From contig CM057823.1 in the NCBI GenBank assembly GCA_030068075.1, forward strand, positions 17,518,485 to 17,582,484: a stretch of DNA of 64,000 bases. Reading direction: 5' to 3'. Shown in pieces: positions 60,758-64,000 of this stretch (the first letter of the stretch is position 1; each line of letters starts with the position of its first letter). The notes under the pieces are model-generated. The model saw nothing but the letters and a program-made list of their open reading frames with translations. It was not told where the DNA came from and did no database searches. This stretch comes from Paguma larvata. Taxonomy: Eukaryota > Chordata > Mammalia > Carnivora > Viverridae. The position numbers were made by a program, and so were the translations under genes.

Positions 60758-63180
60758 ACACAAATAAAAGGATATAGGCATACTACTGAAGAAAATTATT
60801 AAACCATAAGGGAAAATATTAAGAGAAGAATAAAGAAACAGATGAACTACAAAAACATCTAGAAACAACAAAATATCTATAAACATATCTATCGATAATT
60901 ATGTTAAATATAAAGGGACTAAATTCTCCAATAAAAAGACATAAAGTGGTGGAATGGACTTTAAAAAACACCCATCTATATGTTGCTTACAAGACACACT
61001 CTAGATATAATGACACATATAGGCTGAAAGTGAAGGGATGGAAAAAAAGATGTTCCTTGAAAATGGAAACCAAAAGAAAGGTAGAGTAGCTATACTTATA
61101 TCAGAAAAAATAGACTTTAAAATTATGTTTGGATAATAAGAGACAAAGAAGGGCTTTACATAAAGGTAAAGGGGTCAATCCAGCAAGAGGATATAACATT
61201 TGTAAATATTTATGCACCCAACATAGGAATACATAAATATAGAAAGCAAGTATTAACAAATCTAAGGGGACAAATAGACACCAATACAAATAATAGTAAG
61301 GGAATTTAATATCCCACTTATATCAATGGATAGAAAATCACAGAGAAAATCAGTAGAGAAACATCAGTCCAAAATGACATGTTAGATCAGGTGGTCTTAA
61401 CAGGTATTTAAAGAATATTCCATCTCAAGGAAATAGAATATACATTCTTCTCAAGTGCACATGGAACATTTTGCAAGATAGATCAGATGTCAGGCCACAA
61501 AACAGGTCTTAATAAAATTAAGAGCATTGAAATCGTATCAGGCATCTTTTCTGACTGCAGTGGTATGAAGCTGGAAATATTACATAGAGAAAACTGGAAA
61601 ATATATATAAATATGTAGAGATTAAGCAACATGATAGTGAATAACATATGAATAAATGAATAAATTAAAAGAGAAATTTAAAAAAATACCTTGAGGCAAA
61701 CAAAAATGGAACTGTAACATACCAAGATTTATGGGATGCAGCAAAAGCAGTCCTCAGAGGAGAGTTTACATCAATAAACACCTACCTCAAGAAATAAGAA
61801 AAGTCTCACTAAAGAACCTAACTTCACACTTCAAGAAACTAGGGAAAAAAGTGAAAATAAACAAAGCCCTAGTTAGTAGAAGGAAGGAAATAACAAAGAT
61901 TGAGCAGAAATAAATGAAATAGAGGCTGAAAGGACAATAGAAAAGATCAGCAAAACTAAGAGCTGATTCTTTGAAAAGATAAAATGAACAAAACGTTAGC
62001 TATACTCGTCAAGAAAAAAAAGAGAGAGGTCTAAAAAAATATCCAAAATGAAAGAGATATTGCAAGTTGTACCAGAGTAATAGGAAGGGTCATAAAAGAC
62101 CATTATAAACAATTGTATGTGAACAAATGAACGACCTAGGAGAAATTGATACTGGAAACATACATCTATCAAGACTAAATTGTGGTGAAATAGAAAATCT
62201 AAACAGAACAATTATTGGCAAGGAGACTGAATCAATAGTCAGAAACCTCCCAAAAAAAAACAAAAGCCCAGGACCAGTTGGGTTCACTGGTAAATTCTAC
62301 CAAACAGTCAAAGAAGAATTAGTACCAATCCTTCTGAAACTCTTCCAAAAAATAGAAGAAGAATGCTTCCAAATGTGTTTTATAAAGCCAGCATTACCCT
62401 AATACTAAAACCGGACAAAAGTGCCACAAAAAGAAAAAATAACAGGTAAATAACCCTGATGAATATAGATGCAACAATCCCAAATAAAATATTAGCAAAC
62501 TGAATGCAGCAATACAATAAAGGATCACACACCACAATCAAGCAAGGTTTATTCAAAGCATACAAGGATGATTCAACATTTGCACCTCAGTCAACATGAT
62601 GCTCTACAGTAACAACATGAGGGAAAAATCATGTGATCATCTCAATAGATGCAGATAAAGCATTTGACAAAATTCAACATCTGTTTATGATAAAAACTCT
62701 CAACAGAGTGGGTATAGAGGGAATGGACATCAGTATGATAAAAGCCATACATCACAAGCTACAGCTAACATCATATTTTAGAGTGAAAAGCTGAAATCTT
62801 TTCCTCTAAGGTCAGGGACAAGACAAGGATGTCTGCTCTCACCACTTAATTAAGGAAGTCTTACCCTGAAAAATTAGGCAAGAAAAAGAAATCAAAGACA
62901 TCAAAAATGGAAAAGAAGAAGTAAAATTGTCATTATTTGCAGATGGCATAGTACTATATATTAAGTATATATTATATATACTATATATTAAGAATCAACC
63001 AAAAAGTAATAGAATTAATAAATGAATTGAGTAAATTTTCAGTCTACAACAAATATCCAAAAATCTGTTGTGTTTCTCTTGATTTAATAATAAGCTATCA
63101 GAAAGAGACATTTTTAAAAATCCCATTTACAATTGCATCAAAAAGAATAAAATACCTGGAAATATATTTAACCAAGGAGG

Positions 63181-64000
63181 CTAAAACTTTCTTTTTCTTA
63201 ATAGTTTATTTTCAAACTGGTTTACATATAACACCCAGCGTTCATCCAACATGTGCCCTCTTTAATGCCCGTCACCCCCTCTCCCCCCTCCCTCAGTTTG
63301 TTCTTAGTCTTTGAGAGTCTCTTATGTTTTATCTCCCTCCCTCTCTGTTTTTTTTTTTCCTTTCCCCTCTTCCCCTCGCCCTGGCTTTTGCTTAGTCTCT
63401 CAAAATCCACCTATGCGTGGAAAGATATGGTATCTGTCTTTTTCTGACTGGCTTATTTCACTTAACATAATACCCTCCAGTTCCATCCATGTTGCTACAC
63501 ATGACCAGATTTCATTTTTTCTCATTGCCATGTAGTAGTCCATTGTATATATGTACCACAACTTCTTTATCCATTCGTAAGTTGATGGGCACTTGGTCTC
63601 TTTCCATGATTTGGCTAATGTTGAAAGTGCTGCTATGAACATTGGGGTACACGTGCCCCTATGCATCAGCATTCCTGTGTCTCGGGTAGATTCCTAGCAG
63701 GGCTATTGCTGGGTCATAGGGTAGCTCTATTTTCATTTTTTTGAGGAACCTCCACACCGTTTTCCAGAGTGGCTGCACCAGTTTGCATTCCCACCAACAG
63801 TGTAGGAGGGTGCCTGCTTCTCCACAACCCTGCCAGCATCCATAGTTTCCTGATTTGTTCATTTTAGCCACTCGAACTGCTGTGAGGTGGTATCTCAGTG
63901 TGGTTTTGATTTGTGTTTCCCTGATGATGAGTGACTGAGCATCGTTTCATGTATCTGTTGGCCATCTGGATGTCCTCTTTGGAGAAGTGTCTATTCATAT
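63181..64000 (-). mobile_element. Younger L1, 3' end on the minus strand, runs past the window end
   Basis: The minus strand reads ORF2 C-terminal sequence ([24 protein letters not shown], at about 63830-63740) into a 3' UTR with a polypurine run complementary to 63262-63300. It is less diverged than the L1 it interrupts. Its 5' part lies beyond the window. Confidence 0.92.

Larger units (their letters stand above)
57930..63180 (+). mobile_element. Old, long L1 copy (5' region, ORF1, ORF2), truncated by a younger L1
   Basis: 57930-59270 is a G+C-richer 5' region with diverged repeats of a CACCTGGCTCTGG-type motif. 59280-60335 is ORF1-like (TTGTACCCGGCAAATATTTC, GACTTCATCACCACTAAACC). A 34-A run and a (CA)n-like tract lie in the ORF1-ORF2 spacer. 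ORF2 runs from about 60890: the endonuclease side has GGGACTAAATTCTCCAATAA, and further on are ACCGGACAAAAGTGCCACAA and TCTCAATAGATGCAGATAAA. Many stops and indels, so it is dead. It ends at 63180 where the next L1 is inserted. Confidence 0.82.

Noticed and set aside
63400..63871. Overlapping minus-strand frames with [17 protein letters not shown]
   Set aside because: These are the broken ORF2 C-terminus of L1, not a host gene.

Overview
This is carnivore nuclear DNA, almost certainly from a felid or a close feliform. The evidence is about twenty tRNA-derived CAN-SINEs (heads reading like GCACCTGGGTGGCTCAGT, a CT-rich middle, and tails of the AATAAATAAACATTAAAA type), young L1 copies next to very old L1/HAL1, L2, MIR and MaLR-like relics, low G+C, no CpG island, and no bacterial-style gene packing. 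There are no tRNA, rRNA or CRISPR features. Almost every short open frame is a repeat read in one of six frames or chance.

Layout. 0-3 kb: five SINEs, one inserted in an old MaLR-like LTR. 3-11 kb: mostly unique DNA with simple repeats, L2 and MIR. 11.4-14.6 kb: LTR-like and broken endogenous-retrovirus material with a SINE inserted. 14.9-22 kb: SINEs, a MaLR-like LTR, a near-perfect 121-bp inverted repeat (arms at 17.33 and 18.23 kb), and an old purine-rich dispersed repeat. 22.5-28.3 kb: the only segment where I can build a protein-coding gene. 28.3-42 kb: sparse unique DNA with L1, HAL1/L1 ORF1, L2, a GGAA microsatellite and SINEs. 42-45.7 kb: a nest of L1 pieces in both orientations interrupted by a SINE and a solo-LTR-like insertion. 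46-57 kb: mostly unrecognised AT-rich DNA, an L1 pair in opposite orientations, and two SINEs. 57-64 kb: a long, decayed L1 (5' region, ORF1, ORF2) cut by a younger L1 in the opposite orientation that runs off the window end.

The most interesting content is an unrecognised gene on the minus strand between about 28.26 and 22.54 kb. A start exon, two internal exons and an exon with one transmembrane stretch chain through splice sites with matching reading phases. A terminal exon encoding 137 residues and a stop lies 2 kb further on. The link from the membrane exon to the terminal exon is not solved (phase 1 to phase 2 is missing), and I could not name the family. The rest of the window shows layers of retrotransposition, and no genes acting together can be inferred from it.
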